Positions 1 to 11,145 are shown, counted from the stretch's first letter. The stretch is 64,000 bases of DNA from Macquaria australasica (GCA_005408345.1 SEMN01000612.1:227728-291727); one strand, 5' to 3'. Notes: generated by a model not told the origin, from the sequence alone. A program made the numbers and translations.

Positions 1-871
1 ACTATCGACACGATGGTCTACAGTTCTGAGTGACTGTAGTTGTTTTTAATAGTGACTGTACATATATTTTACTAACTAAAAAAAGTGGATTTAGTGTGTA
101 GTTACTCTGTAAGGTATTGAATGGTTTGTGATAAGTGCTGAAAATCTCCTAAATCTCCATACACTGAGGAAGGCCAAACAACAAGTAAGATGAAACTTGA
201 GTTAAGAAATTTTTTTTTGTCAAGCTGTTGTTTCTAAGCTCAAGAATGAACAATTGAGCTCAAATAATGTTGTGATTTTGTTCTCTTTTATTCAAGATAC
301 AGTACATGTGTTGAATAGCATCTCTAAACCCTGAGGTCACTGTTTCTATTTTGAAATACACACAGTTCATTCCCAGGACGTTTCAGTAGATTTACTTTCT
401 ACCAAACAAATAAACTCTGTTTCTATTCTATGAAGCCTGACCTCTTTTTATGATTGTGCATGTGAATCATCAATTAAATGTATGAAGTAAAAAGGATTAC
501 AAAAGAGTAAGAGTGTTCAAAACAAAAGGGCAGCCTAAAACAAGTGAAAACGGCAGTATGCTGTGTCTCTGGCGGGAAAATGACACCTGCTTTTTAACAG
601 GGAGACAAATGTTACCTTTGATGTCCCTCCATGTGTAAAAGTGGTCAGAGGCTATTTCATTTAGTCAGAGTAACACATGTCACCACTACCACTTTGGCTT
701 CAGCGTTTCCATGGCAATAATAAACCCTGGAAGCCTCTCAGAGCACGGTGAGTATCGATCCGCTGATATTACATGTAAACCTCTGAGGCTCGGCCCTCAT
801 TCACAGGTCATTGTTTGAGTGACTGAAAGAGTGAGAAAAACAATGTAGGATGGACTGGTGAGCAGTAAAAA

Positions 872-873
<2 letters not shown>
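1..873. other. Non-coding stretch, nothing recognised
   Basis: No open frame with family features, no inverted repeat and no known repeat could be supported here. Composition is AT-rich and ordinary for fish intergenic or intronic DNA. Confidence 0.5.

Positions 874-915
<42 letters not shown>
874..915. repeat. (GT)n(GA)n compound microsatellite
   Basis: About 14 GT units run directly into about 7 GA units. The Ser/His/Thr-rich and Cys/Val-rich frames read across this tract on both strands are low-complexity artefacts. Confidence 0.95.
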
Positions 916-1110
916 ATGTGTGTGGGTGGGCTGGGGAGTGGCGGTCAGGGAAAACAAGAAGAAGACAGAGAAAAAAAAAGGAGAGGATGAAAAATCAGTG
1001 TTTTGATTCAGCTTTTCTTCCTTCATGTCTGGTTAAGGAATCTGCTGGTGCTGACCTCCACATCAATCATTGTTATAGCCAGTGAGGAGAATGTCGGACA
1101 CAGGGCTGCA

Positions 1111-1141
1111 GTGTGTGCGTGTGTGTGTGTGTGTGTGTGTG
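1111..1141. repeat. (GT)n microsatellite with one GC interruption
   Basis: GT repeats run for about 31 bases, interrupted once by GC near the left end. Confidence 0.95.
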
Positions 1142-2298
1142 GGCCTGCCTGATGCCTCCATGTGTATGTAAGCGTGCATGTCTGCTCACACACATTCCTC
1201 TCTCTCTCAGTAGAAGAGCAGAGGCTGTATATCTCCTGTGCTTACAGGTACCACCATTTCTCACAGCCCTGCCAGAGCCTGACTGAGAGGAAAGTCCGCC
1301 CTAACACACTGTGAAGGAACATTTTGGTATAATAGTTTTGGTCATCATTTCTATCAGTTGTGAAGTCACTGTACTCACGAAAGTAATTGTGGGATTCTAG
1401 AAACACTGTGAAATCGCTAGAATGTTCAAAGATGTCAGAAATAGTTCCTGACTACACAGGAAAACTGTGCGCACAAATACCTGGGTAAAAGTTGAAGTAT
1501 TTGGGCATTTTATGCCTTTATTAGAGAGTTGACAGTAGAGTCTGGATTTGTATCTGTATCTTTGTATCTTCGGATTGTACCAGAAGTGGGCGTGGCTAAA
1601 ACAGGTGGCTTTATACTCATACATATATCTATACAGTATGTTTCACTGCCAACAAAATAATATAATATTTTAACCATGTACCTGAATTAATCAAATAATA
1701 ATACATTTGAACCTCACCTTCAGAAAAAAAGAAGAAAAAGTCTAAACTGAGTCTAAATAAAAGCTGTGTAACTGTTAATGGTCTGGGTGGAAATCAATAG
1801 TGAAAATAGAATGGGACATACAAGTGGAAACATACAAGTCAGAAATGCATTGGGCCATATTGATTGATTTTCTTTAAAAACTGGAGATTGTGTATATAAT
1901 GGGAGGAGGCTCAGATTAATGTGAATTGGTCTGAAATGTCTACGATGAAATGAGAAAGCTATTGACAAAAAACAAAAAAAAACAAAAAAGGAGATTTTAG
2001 AGGGTCCCTCTAAAGATAACCGGATACAGATAATGGCTAAATGTCTATTTCAAAAATGAGAGAGCTATTGACACAAATCTGAAAAGCTCCTTGATCCATT
2101 AGCATGCACCTTTGAGATGGTCCCTAACTTCAGCTCCTTAGTTTCCTTCTACACACAATGGCAGACATCAATATCTGATCACGAGGTAAAAATAACACCT
2201 GTAGAACATCAGTCAGCTTTATTCCGCACTGCACAACTAATCTGGTGAAAAGTTATTGAGGATGAGTGTCGCTGAATGTCTGAACTTAAACCTAAGTA
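1142..2298. other. Non-coding stretch, nothing recognised
   Basis: AT-rich sequence with short A-rich runs (for example 1966-1988). No coding signal, terminal inverted repeats or named repeat could be identified. Confidence 0.45.
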
Positions 2299-2337
2299 CA
2301 CCTCTGTGTTTCACCTCTGTGTTTCACCTCTGTGTTT
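2299..2337. repeat. Three-copy 13-bp tandem repeat
   Basis: The unit CACCTCTGTGTTT occurs three times in a row without a mismatch at 2299-2311, 2312-2324 and 2325-2337. It is a short, young minisatellite-like array. Confidence 0.95.
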
Positions 2338-2339
2338 TA

Positions 2340-2503
2340 TCTTATAGGCTATTTGTTTACATTTTGGCACTTGTGCATCATAAAAAGTCCTGCTGCTGTG
2401 GCTGCTAGTAATTCCTGTTCACTGTACAGACAACCACCAGGATTCCTTTTGATACAGAAGACAACGTCTGAATCTGGTGATTATGAGCCAAGTTATGAGG
2501 ACC
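2340..2503 (+). repeat. Diverged dispersed repeat, copy 1 of 2
   Basis: This segment aligns by eye with 6482-6640. Shared blocks include TTTGTTTACATTTT, a TTCCTGTT block, GTACAGACAAC and TTTGATACAG, in the same order and on the same strand, with small indels between. The family is not recognised and no open frame or terminal repeats are evident. A poly-T run follows at once. Confidence 0.6.
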
Positions 2504-2525
2504 TTTTTTTTTTTTTTTTTTTTTT
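2504..2525. repeat. Poly-T run (T22)
   Basis: Twenty-two consecutive T residues. On the minus strand this is a poly-A run and could be the tail of an old retroposed sequence, but no body is identifiable. Confidence 0.9.
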
Positions 2526-2880
2526 AATATTTCTGGTAATAAACATTCTGATGTTTTTCGTATCTGTTTAGTGCGCATTATCTGTACATATCCGAATAAT
2601 GTATTCGCATTTGGTTACACCTCTACACCTTAGCACTGCAAAAGTTTCAAATATAAAAACAATAACTATGAGAGAAACAAACTAAATAAAGACTCGAGCA
2701 AGCCAACATCCTGCAAAATGTGATATTAAATCCTCCCATAAATATTCATGCAAACATAACTTCTAGTTAATCTGATTTTGAAATCCACTTTAGGAATTTT
2801 GTAGATGTGTGACCTGGGGTCCTTTCTCTCATTATTTCTCTCATCAAATAAACTGAACTAAACTAAAATGTAGACATTAA

Positions 2881-3147
2881 AATGGTAAATGGACTTCACT
2901 TATATAGCGCTTTTTCAACCTTAATGGTTCCCAAAGCGCTTTACAGATTGGTCTCATTCACACAAACATTTACACACTAATGGTGAAAGAGCTGCCATGC
3001 AAGGTGCTGGCCTCCATCGGGAGCAACTTAGGGTTCAGTGTCTAGTCCAAGGACACTTCAACATGTGGACAGGAGGAGACAGGAATCGAACTGACAAACC
3101 CTGGGATTAATGGACGACCCGTTCTACCTCCAGAGCCACAGCCGCCC
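2881..3147 (+). repeat. Dispersed fish repeat 'AATGGTAAATGGACT', copy 1
   Basis: A 267-bp unit that is closely matched by 17209-17474 in the same orientation. Both copies begin with AATGGTAAAT, share the blocks TATATAGCGC/AAATAGCGC, TTTACAGATTGGTCTC, GGTGCTGGCCTCCATCGGGA and ACTTCAACATGTGGACAGGA, and end at CACAGCCGCC. I recognise it as a high-copy interspersed family in percomorph genomes but cannot assign its class from two copies. It has no coding capacity. Confidence 0.85.
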
Positions 3148-3465
3148 CTGAAACACATCAGTTTAGACAGTGGGAGAGATAAAAGAACACCAGAGCAATG
3201 ACTTGACAGAGCTGTGAGAGGGGTAAGGGTGTCAGTAGTAGCGAGGTGCCGGACAGAGGTGTGTGTCAGGGTTCAAATGCATTTTTTGAAATTGTAAAGG
3301 GGGTGTGCTCAATCTACAATGGGGAGTTATGTCATGTCCACCCATACAGCAGCCATTGGTCACTGACACTGAGTATAGTATAAGCAGGGCCCACTGCATG
3401 GTTCTCGCCCAGTCTTTGCAATCTTGTGCACTCACCTACAAACCTCCGCAATTATGTCATTGTGG

Positions 3466-3675
3466 CTAGCACATGAACAGGGAAACATCTGAAACATCTC
3501 GGCCTGCAGCCACTACGCTTGGCTCCTTGATGATGATCGGCTCATTGGTCTGTGGTACCCTTGAGCCAATTGCCTCCTCTTCGGCCTCCTTCAAAAACAC
3601 ACCAGCAACCAGACTGCTTATGTATTTTAAGACAAAAAAAGTGTCTGAAAGAATGTCTGCTTGTTGTAGATTTGT
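3466..3675 (-). other. Unrecognised open frame without a start codon
   Basis: On the minus strand a frame stays open for 69 codons between TGA (3676-3678) and TAG (3466-3468). It has no ATG except one just before the stop, so it could only be an exon or a pseudogene piece. The conceptual peptide looks less random than most frames here: a hydrophobic first half (around FFVLKYISSLVAGVF), an acidic KEAEEEAIGS stretch and a segment with NEPIIIKEPS. I do not recognise a family. The plus-strand frame at 3473-3706 overlaps it and looks like its shadow. It may be a remnant of a transposon accessory gene, a processed pseudogene, or chance. Confidence 0.25.
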
Positions 3676-4236
3676 TCACAGGGCCCACTACAGTGTAGGA
3701 GATTAATGAAAACTCCTGCAAGGTCGAGAGCGCTACTCACGCAAATATGTACACGTTAATTGTTGCAGATGTTGCGCACAAACCACAGAAGAGATGGCAC
3801 TCAGTTTGACACAAGGACAATGCTGAGCCCTATGCGTGACCCTTACCATGCAGATCATAGTGGTCCCTGGAGAGGTCCCCTGGCCATGGGATATTCCATG
3901 TTTGTTGATGAATTTGCCAGCTCTGTCTGCCTAATTTGCGTATTGAGATGTGATCACAAAGTGGACAGAGTGGAGATAATGAAAATGCTTATTAATACCA
4001 GGTGTATATGCAAAGACCTATAACCAGATATCAATATCATTAATGAGTGAGATTTTATGAGAAACATGAAACTGACATGAAGTATCTCCTCCAACTCGAC
4101 AGTCTTGTCTTTAGCTCCCTATAAGGCCGAGCTGTGCAGGTTGGCACTTCAGGGCTACTGTTGACCTCAGCAGTATACGTGTTCCTCTGGTTTTCGTCAC
4201 TCCTCCTCTGTGTGTGTGGTTTAGGCCTCAACCTGC

Positions 4237-4255
4237 CACACACACACACACACAC
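4237..4255. repeat. (CA)n microsatellite
   Basis: About nine uninterrupted CA units. Confidence 0.9.
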
Positions 4256-4533
4256 TCCTGTTTAGATTTCACATAGCTGCTGTCAGTCTCAGTCAAACCA
4301 ACCGTCTGCTGTATCTCTATGTGTGACAGATCAGCATGCAGTTCACCCATGTACCCGGCCTGGTGAGGCTGATGTGTTTGTGTATGTGCCTTAACTACAT
4401 ATACATACAGTACATGTGCTTATACATACCAGTAACCCTCCTCCACTGTGCAGGATGGATGTATTGTGCAGACACAAAGTAATTATATCTCTGTTATGTC
4501 GGGTTTTGTTGTCTCTTACCTATCTGTTCTTGC

Positions 4534-4550
4534 ATATATATATATATATT
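4534..4550. repeat. (AT)n microsatellite
   Basis: About eight AT units ending in TT. Confidence 0.9.
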
Positions 4551-5113
4551 GTTACCTGGACACGTAAACCTTGTTATTCATTGTACACAAAGTGTGTGCG
4601 TGCGTGCATGTCTACTTTAAAGAGTGTGTTTGTGAGTGAGAGAGACATTCCAATTTAGTTTTACTTTACTATTGTGAGATTTTATTTTATTTTCAGTTTA
4701 TTTCTGTTGGATATTCACTATTTGTTCTTTAGTTTGGATTTTCCCTGCCTCATATTATAGTTTATATTGTAGAAGCCTATTTCCTTTTGGTTTTAGCTTT
4801 AGTTCAATTAGAAAAACACATGTAGCAATAAACCTCACAGGGAATTTTAAATTATGGGTCTTTTGAAGGTGGGTATTATTTCATATAAACTGGCAACATC
4901 CCTAATTGAACAGATCAGGGATCAGATCAGTAGTCTCGCATCTGGCCCTCTGCTCAGCTCTGACCACAGCAGCTTCATTTAAGCACCATGCCACAGTTTG
5001 CTTGCAGCATCAGTTGTCAGTGATGTCAGTGATACATGTTTGACAGAGCAAAATAGACACTGTGAATTTCAGATGGTACAGATATAGAATTGGGTTGTGT
5101 CTAGATGGTAACC

Positions 5114-5657
5114 CTAGATTTGCGAAAGTCTCGCGATATTTGTATGCGTTGTTTCTTCATTGTGCGTGTTGTTTGTCATTGCATACTGTTGCCATGGAGC
5201 CACGAGAAGCGTTGACATTTTGGAACATTACCACGAGAAGCGCTGTTTTGTTCCATATGCTGGTTGCAATGTAGTCTAAGCGGGTCTTCTGGCAGAAAAC
5301 TGTAGGAAGTCAGGTGGCGTACTATAAAGAGTGATAATGTCTATACAGGGTACATGGGGTAGATGGATGGGTCAAACACAGGACTTTCACTCAGGAGACA
5401 GCTGTTCGTGTCCCATGTGAAACCAAAAGTCATCATTGATTATTTTCACCAAAACCATGATCTTTCCCTAAGCCTAACCAATGGCTTTGTAACTTGTGGC
5501 TAATGTTGTGAAACGGTCACAGTTTGGTTAGGTTTAGGCACCAGTACTATTTTGTTAGGCTCCCTGGCTGAAAGCCCTCAGGACTAACTTCTCCAACGTG
5601 CCAAGAGCTACCGTGCTGAATCAAGTGTGAGAGTGTGCGAGAGTTTCGCAAATCTAG
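5114..5657. mobile_element. Non-autonomous DNA element with 21-bp terminal inverted repeats
   Basis: The left end (5114-5134) reads CTAGATTTGCGAAAGTCTCGC, and the right end (5637-5657) is its reverse complement with a single mismatch. The enclosed ~500 bp includes a block (about 5390-5560) with GGACTTTCACTCAGGAGAC, CCTAAGCCTAACCAA and GGTTAGGTTTAGGCAC, which I recognise as a common percomorph repeat. A related block in the opposite orientation lies at about 30645-30710. There is no transposase. The ends support a MITE-like element, but the superfamily is undetermined because I see no clear target-site duplication. Confidence 0.65.
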
Positions 5658-5904
5658 CTATTGCGTTCACAACTTGTTTCTGTTTCCCCCAAGTGGCAGC
5701 AGTTTTTGCAGGTTTACGTAATAGCTGTAATGGAAATAGAGAAGAGTGATGGGCAGAGGGCAGCGTGACGCAGGGGAGCACGACTCGCTTCTGTTTGCTG
5801 CTCCAACACTCTCAGCTCTGGTGCTAAATACTAGCGAAGTCGGCTGAACTACTTGGCTATGTCACTCTGGTACAATAAAATCAAAATCAAATGGAAAGGT
5901 CGTT

Positions 5905-6310
5905 ATGAAATTTACTGAGCACATACATGCTAGGGTGCTTCCTGCATTGGTACTAAATGTTGCCAGTAAATGTATATGAACACACTACTTTACCATGATC
6001 AGAACAAAATATATGTCCACATGACATATTTAAATCTAAGAGGCAGACTCCCATGATATTTATTGAGCATCTATATGCACCCCAGAGGATGAACCTATCC
6101 ATTTTGGACTCTCCATGAGTTTTCCACCCTCAGAACAAAGAGTTACTTTACACAGTCAATATCTCTTTAATTTAACACAAATATTCCCATGAAATTATCT
6201 GAACACATTCATGCTCCACAGTGGATGAACCTTTTCCATTATGGACACTCTATGAGTTTACCTTTATCACCATCCTCAGGACAAAAAACTTTGAACGTGA
6301 AGAAATTTTA
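5905..6310. repeat. Diverged internally repetitive dispersed repeat
   Basis: Roughly periodic pieces with variants of ATGAAATTTACTGAGCACAT, a GGATGAACC(TATCC/TTTTCC)ATT block, GGACTCTCCATGAGTTT/GGACACTCTATGAGTTT and CCTCAGGACAAA recur about 120-180 bp apart. This resembles the fish family whose units carry 'CCATGAAATTT...ATGTTCCCC...GGATGAA' (compare 40556-40960). Divergence is high and unit borders are approximate. Confidence 0.5.
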
Positions 6311-6481
6311 AAATTTAATGCCAGAAATTCTATGAAATTTGCATTGGGTACTCTGGTCTCCTGAGGATGATAATGTCTTGTTTGACCCCGTGACCTTTCT
6401 TCTAATACGGGGGTTTTCAAAGTCTGAGACTGGGACCACCTTCAGACAAAATCCAGAAAAGCTGACAACTCAACAACTTAA

Positions 6482-6640
6482 TAGCCTATATTTGTTTACA
6501 TTTTAGCAAATTGGCACCATTAAAAGTATGCAGAATTAGTCATTAGAAGTTCCTGTTTGCAATGTACCCATGGATGTACAGACAACTATCACTGGATTAC
6601 TTTGATACAGTGATTCTCAGGCAAGTTCTGGAGTTATAAA
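6482..6640 (+). repeat. Diverged dispersed repeat, copy 2 of 2
   Basis: Same-strand partner of 2340-2503, sharing the ordered blocks TTTGTTTACATTTT, GTTCCTGTTTGCAATGTAC, TGTACAGACAAC and TTTGATACAG. This copy is slightly longer between blocks. No family name can be given. Confidence 0.6.
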
Positions 6641-7315
6641 GAACATATTTTTCCTATGATTTCTAAGAAGATTTATGGGTATTTATTTGTGATGGAGATA
6701 AGCGTATACACAGAAAGTATCATGTATCATGTCACACACATCACACACACCCTGAACCACCAAAGTCTCACTCTGCCTCTGAGCAACAACCCTGCTGTGT
6801 TTTCGTTAACACCAGGAAATAAAGGGGTGCTATAAGGTCAAGAGTGTGTCTGTGTGTGCAAAGAAAGCTATATCTGTGTGTAACCGCTAATGAATACCAA
6901 CATCAATCTCTCACTGACATTTCTCAGGCTGGTTGATAGTGTCCCTTCACTGCCACCTCTGGTGCAGGGACCAGAGAGAAATGGATGATTTTTCTTCCTG
7001 TTGAAAATAAAACAGGGAGTGCAGGCATTTGCTCAGCTCTGCTGATTTTCAGATGGGTGCAGTGAGCATGTTAAGCCATGCCAAAATTAAAGTGAGTGTA
7101 TAGGTGTGGAGCAGTGTTGAATTTGAATTGGTACAGCTCTGACTGGTTTTCAGTATGAACCTTCTGGACCAGACTGGAGTTTGTAGGTTTTATCAGAGAG
7201 ATGTGATGATGCATTATGGGAATGACAAAAGAATCAGTCAAACCTAGTACCATACCTGTGGTTGTTCATGTTGTTCATGTTTTCCTACCTGTAGAGACTT
7301 GAAACTTGCTTAAAA

Positions 7316-7655
7316 TACACCCTCAGTGGCCACTTTATTAGGTACACCTGTGCAATCCAATACAACTGTCATATACACTGTCATAGAGGTGTTAATTCAA
7401 TTATATGTTTTAGCATTGAGGTCATAGTGTGGTGTTGTACTGGACTGCATTATATTCAGAGGTCTTTTTAATATTCTTTTGTCTTCTATTCCCCCCTCAT
7501 AATAATAAACATATAATTAAACTGACACATTTCCGACAATGTCAACACAAATTGAACATTATTAACTTCATAAAGATATAATTTATGTCAGAGCTGTTGT
7601 ATTGAATTGCAATAGATTGTACAGGTGTACCTAATAAAGCGGCGACTCAGTGTAT
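7316..7655. mobile_element. MITE with CACTTTATTAGGTACACCTG termini
   Basis: The left end contains CACTTTATTAGGTACACCTG (7331-7350), and the right end contains its near-exact reverse complement, CAGGTGTACCTAATAAAGCG. Similarity extends inward to CAATCCAATACAAC on the left and GTTGTATTGAATTG on the right, giving about 50 bp of imperfect terminal inverted repeat around about 340 bp. These ends are familiar from teleost DNA transposons. There is no transposase in the AT-rich interior, so the element is non-autonomous. A TA at each junction would suit a Tc1/mariner-type duplication but is weak evidence. Confidence 0.8.
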
Positions 7656-9913
7656 ATTGCATCACAGTGGAGATTTTGTTGCCCCTATTTTTTGTCAGAA
7701 TTCCATTATTGGTTGTGGTGCATTCAAGGATTCTCCAACATTCTATTTCCAACCTAAGTTGTTCAAAAAAAATCTAACCTGGAGTAAAACCTGGAAGTTA
7801 AACAAGCAGATAGAGATGACTCTGTTCATAATTGCCACATGATTCTAAACTCTGATGTCGGAGTAAGCCCAAGCATTGTGCTATCATACATTTGAAACAT
7901 GAAATGACTGGGCTAACAGGGGTTTAACTGTTGTGTGAAATGCCCTTGAACTTCCCATAATGGTAGCATTATGCAAGCCTAGTTTCAGACATCTCAATCA
8001 TCGCCCACATCTCCAATTTGTTTCAAATTCTCCAAGTTGGAGAAACAACCAACCAATCAGAGCTCTTTATGCAGGATTAGGAATGAGGATTCCTAACCCC
8101 TAGCTAGGTACATCCATGAAAAGTAGTGACAGAAAAATAGCTACAAAAATGATGACAAATGTGGATGAGATAGATGCAGCCTTTGACTTACAGAAAAAAA
8201 ACAGCTCTTATATTGACATATTTCTGTGATAGTTGTGATTGATAGAGGTATGGATATGTATCTCACCAGTGATTGGATGGGGCAAAACAAAATAAGAAAT
8301 TGGCTGAGAGCACAATGTCAAGGTAAGTGAATTGAAATGGCAATTTAATCTGATTAACTCATTATTATTAAAGCAGGAATCTGAATCTATACCCAGCTCC
8401 TAATCCTAAACTAGCTCCTTACCACTATGTGTCCTCACTTTGGAAGGGTTTCCTCACCCTTCTTTCCATGAAAGGTAATTTGGTCCTCACAGTAACAGAC
8501 TTACCACAACACACACACACCCACACATTAAAAATTATAGTCTCAGTTGGAGAACAGGGTGGCCTGCAGTCTCAGAGGGTTTGAGCAGGCCATTGTTTGA
8601 GATAGATTAAATATTGAACTGGAATTTTATGTAAGTATTTACATTTCTGGGGCTGGCTCAGCCTCCAGGGCAGCCAAACAGTTGCTAAATCATATTCAGT
8701 TTACCAGGATAATTTCATGGATTGTTTTCCCTTCCCCTCCCAACCTACCCGTCTCCCTCGATCCCCTTCAAAGAGCCACGTCCTGCCTCTGGGAGCTCAA
8801 GGGGGCCAACGGGGCCCTCTGTTGCCTTTCTTGGCAATTTCATGTGCTGTCGGACAAAACAGAGCTGACATATTCACACATTTGCCTTGTGTAAATGTTG
8901 AGCGTGGAACACCAGCAAAAAGGGCCATTATTTTGATTTGTGCCAGGCTAGGTGGAGGCAGCAGGAGGGGTGGGGGTTCGTCTCTAGAGGCAAATAAAGC
9001 AGCAGTCATCTTCTCGGCATGTGGCAGTGGTATCACTGTAAGCGAACAGGAGCTTTACTGGATGTTTGCACACCAAGATGAGAGCTAAAGAACAATATAA
9101 AATAAACAAAGGAAATCCTCTGGGAGAATGTGGTAGCTAGGACCTGGCTCTACATGCCTTTCTGCTGGATTTAAACCAGAGTGCCTGTCACCATTAGTTC
9201 TCATTCAAAACAAGAGACAGAGGCAGATAGAGAGACAGACAGAGGCTGAGTAACATATAAAACTGCTAACGGAGAAAAAACAAGTGAGGATGTCAAAGAC
9301 GGAGACACAGGGAGGGAGGCTGAGCGTGAAAATGACAGAGAACAGAAAGAGAGACGGTGGATACCAGAGACAAACTTGGTAGGAAGGAGAATCAGAGTGA
9401 GTGGCAACAATAAAGCAGCTTCCCCCCATTGAGTGAGTAATAAAATTGACACATGGCTGACTGTATAGGTTGCAATGGCCCCAACGCACTGGCAGCCATC
9501 CAACACAAACCACTAGTAAAGGAATCACACAGGAAACAAAACAAGCCAATAACAGCACCGGAGCTGCTCTTCTCCCTGATTTTATCAGCCGCAAACATGA
9601 TGTACAAATAACCTCCCCCGCCACACTACCAGACAGCATGTGAATTAAGTTTTTCGACAAGGAATTTCTTTTTTCTTTGTTAACCTGTCATACTGTACAG
9701 TCAACAGTCAACATATTGGCTTTTTGCCTTGGCACTCTGACGGGAAATAAAAGCAGCCCGGAACACAAAGGAATAGCTTTTACATGGATGATTGTGGTGC
9801 AATTTCCAAATTGTGCCATGACATGCTTGAAAAAGCCTTTTTATGCTAGAGCAGCAAGCATCCCCATATGCTGATGTGTTTAAAAGCCTGTAGTATTTCT
9901 ATTATTGAACTGT
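7656..9913. other. Repeat-poor non-coding stretch, candidate regulatory DNA at 8690-9130
   Basis: No transposon was recognised apart from short CA-rich sequence near 8505-8525. The segment 8690-9130 has even base composition, lacks microsatellites and keeps several overlapping open frames (123 codons plus at 8717-9088, 79 codons minus at 8797-9036). Neither has a recognisable domain, so they are more likely a by-product of GC content than genes. This type of block is where conserved non-coding elements are often found in fish developmental loci, but conservation cannot be judged from one sequence. Confidence 0.35.
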
Positions 9914-10262
9914 CATGTCATGAGATGCCTGTGTTAAAAATCCTTCATGGACCAGCTCCTGTCTGTAAGGTAGTACTTCTCCTGCTCGATCAGAATTATC
10001 CAGATTGAAAAACCAGGACAAAACCTAGAAGATCAATTTTATCTGGGGTATCAAAAAAAGGGATTACACAAAGAATGTAAATCAGTTTGCATATTATTCA
10101 TATTGACTTGTTTGCATTAGTACACAATGCATAGGCCAGAATTGCTGCAGCTGGTTATAACCACCTCTCTGATCTAACTATCGCTGTATTTATTATTGTT
10201 GTTTTGTTTTTTTTCCTCTGTGAAGCACTTTGGGTTTCTGAAAAGGGCTATACAAATGTAAT

Positions 10263-10297
<35 letters not shown>
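9914..10297 (+). mobile_element. Degraded LINE 3' end (L2-like) with (TTA)n tail
   Basis: Around 9925-9960 a frame reads like the C-terminal part of fish LINE ORF2 (VLKILHGPAP). The segment then runs through AT-rich sequence to the typical 3' end CTGTGAAGCACTTTGGG...GGGCTATACAAATGTAATG, followed by a (TTA)n tail at 10265-10296. A GCACTTTG hairpin before a microsatellite tail is characteristic of L2 and related LINEs. Frames are broken and the copy is 5'-truncated. The exact family is uncertain. Confidence 0.7.
10265..10296. repeat. (TTA)n microsatellite
   Basis: About ten TTA units forming the 3' tail of the LINE fragment to the left. Confidence 0.95.
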
Positions 10298-10525
10298 TAA
10301 AAGGTCTCACTGGATAAAATAAAATATCAAACACAAAACTGTTTTGTCAGCATACTACTGTTTTTATTGATCAAAAGACCCTAAGTAAAATAATGGTTCA
10401 CTAGCGCGTCTCTCATCGACTGTCCAGCTGGTCCATGTGGATGCAGGGCTGCCAGTGGTAGGTCAGGGCCATGTGCTTGGGGCTGTGAATGATCACCCCT
10501 TCAATCACAGTGAGGAACCTTGTGT

Positions 10526-10835
10526 TCTTCAGCGATTATTATAAAGCACGATGCAGGTGAGAATTATGTTGCATGCTCGCTGTGAGTCTACATGTAGGTA
10601 GTTCAGGCATGCAAAGCACCTTTTCAGCACCTCATTTAAGCTTTCAATTGTGCTCCTAGTTCTTCCATGAGCGCAGTTAAATCTCTCCTCTACATTATTA
10701 TTTACCATGGCAAAAGATGTCACTGGCCATGGTAAGAGTGGGTATGCTCTGTTAACCAATAGGATGCCATCTGGGGGATTTTACTGGAGGTTTCTAAAAA
10801 TATGGCTCTCCATCAAGAACCTCAGGGTCAATCTA
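10526..10835 (-). pseudogene. PIF/Harbinger transposase, C-terminal part (inverted)
   Basis: On the minus strand this encodes the C-terminal half of a PIF/Harbinger (DDE_Tnp_4) transposase, the nuclease that cuts and joins the transposon. Visible motifs: GILLVNRAYPLLPWPVTSF, matching the family's ILGDSAYPLLPW block, then RFNCAHGRTRSTIESLNEV and KRCFACL, matching the RxxIExxFGxLKxRF block, then RACNIILTCIVLYN, matching the terminal helix. The Glu of the catalytic triad is kept (STIES). The Asp expected in the GDS position is Asn (VNR), so the site is predicted dead. An in-frame stop lies upstream of GILLV near 10785. The matching N-terminal part lies immediately to the right on the opposite strand, so the gene has been rearranged. 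Confidence 0.85.
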
Positions 10836-10839
10836 TGAT

Positions 10840-11145
10840 GTGTCATGGCCATTTCACAACACAGTTGGTGATGATGAGGTCTGCATTTACCAAAAGTTGC
10901 ACATTGATGCTGTGCCGCCCCAACAGTATTTGGCATTGAGCTTTATCTGCTTGGTTTGGTCTGGATTTGTTGAAAATTTGACAAACTGGTTGACAAAGCT
11001 GGCTAACATAGAAGACACTCTGTGCTTCTACGCATGTGGATCATTCTACCAAGTCACTGGAGATGGTGTGCATGTCCATAAATCCACTATCAGCTCTGTA
11101 GTACACAAAGCAATAAGTACCTGTTGCTCCACAGTCAATGCATAA
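10840..11145 (+). pseudogene. PIF/Harbinger transposase, N-terminal part
   Basis: The plus-strand frame contains DTLCFYACGSFYQVTGDGV followed by HKSTISSVVHKAI, the helix-turn-helix segment of PIF/Harbinger transposases (family pattern ALRFYAxGSFxxVxGD...KSTxSRxVxRV). In the family this lies N-terminal to the DDE domain and helps in DNA recognition. The frame stops 14 codons after VVHKA and no DDE motif follows on this strand. The missing C-terminal half is found on the minus strand at 10526-10835, pointing toward the same junction near 10836-10840. This indicates an inversion or two partial copies joined head to head. Confidence 0.85.

Larger units (their letters stand above)
3679..5113. other. 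Non-coding stretch with short CA and AT microsatellites
   Basis: Apart from (CA)n at 4237-4255 and (AT)8 at 4534-4550 nothing was recognised. The small ORFs at 3760-4023 and 4416-4658 show no family features. Confidence 0.45.

Noticed and set aside
808..1264. Small ORFs over the GT/GA microsatellites
   Set aside because: HTHTHT and VCVCVC peptides are dinucleotide repeat artefacts.
8717..9088. 123-codon plus ORF with an overlapping 79-codon minus ORF
   Set aside because: Open on both strands because of GC-rich, stop-poor sequence. No recognisable domain. Kept only as a possible conserved non-coding block.
9205..9660. 151-codon minus ORF resembling a membrane protein
   Set aside because: Hydrophobic Leu/Ser/Cys-rich translation arises from the complement of a purine-rich AGAGACAGA tract. 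Three overlapping frames look equally 'coding'.
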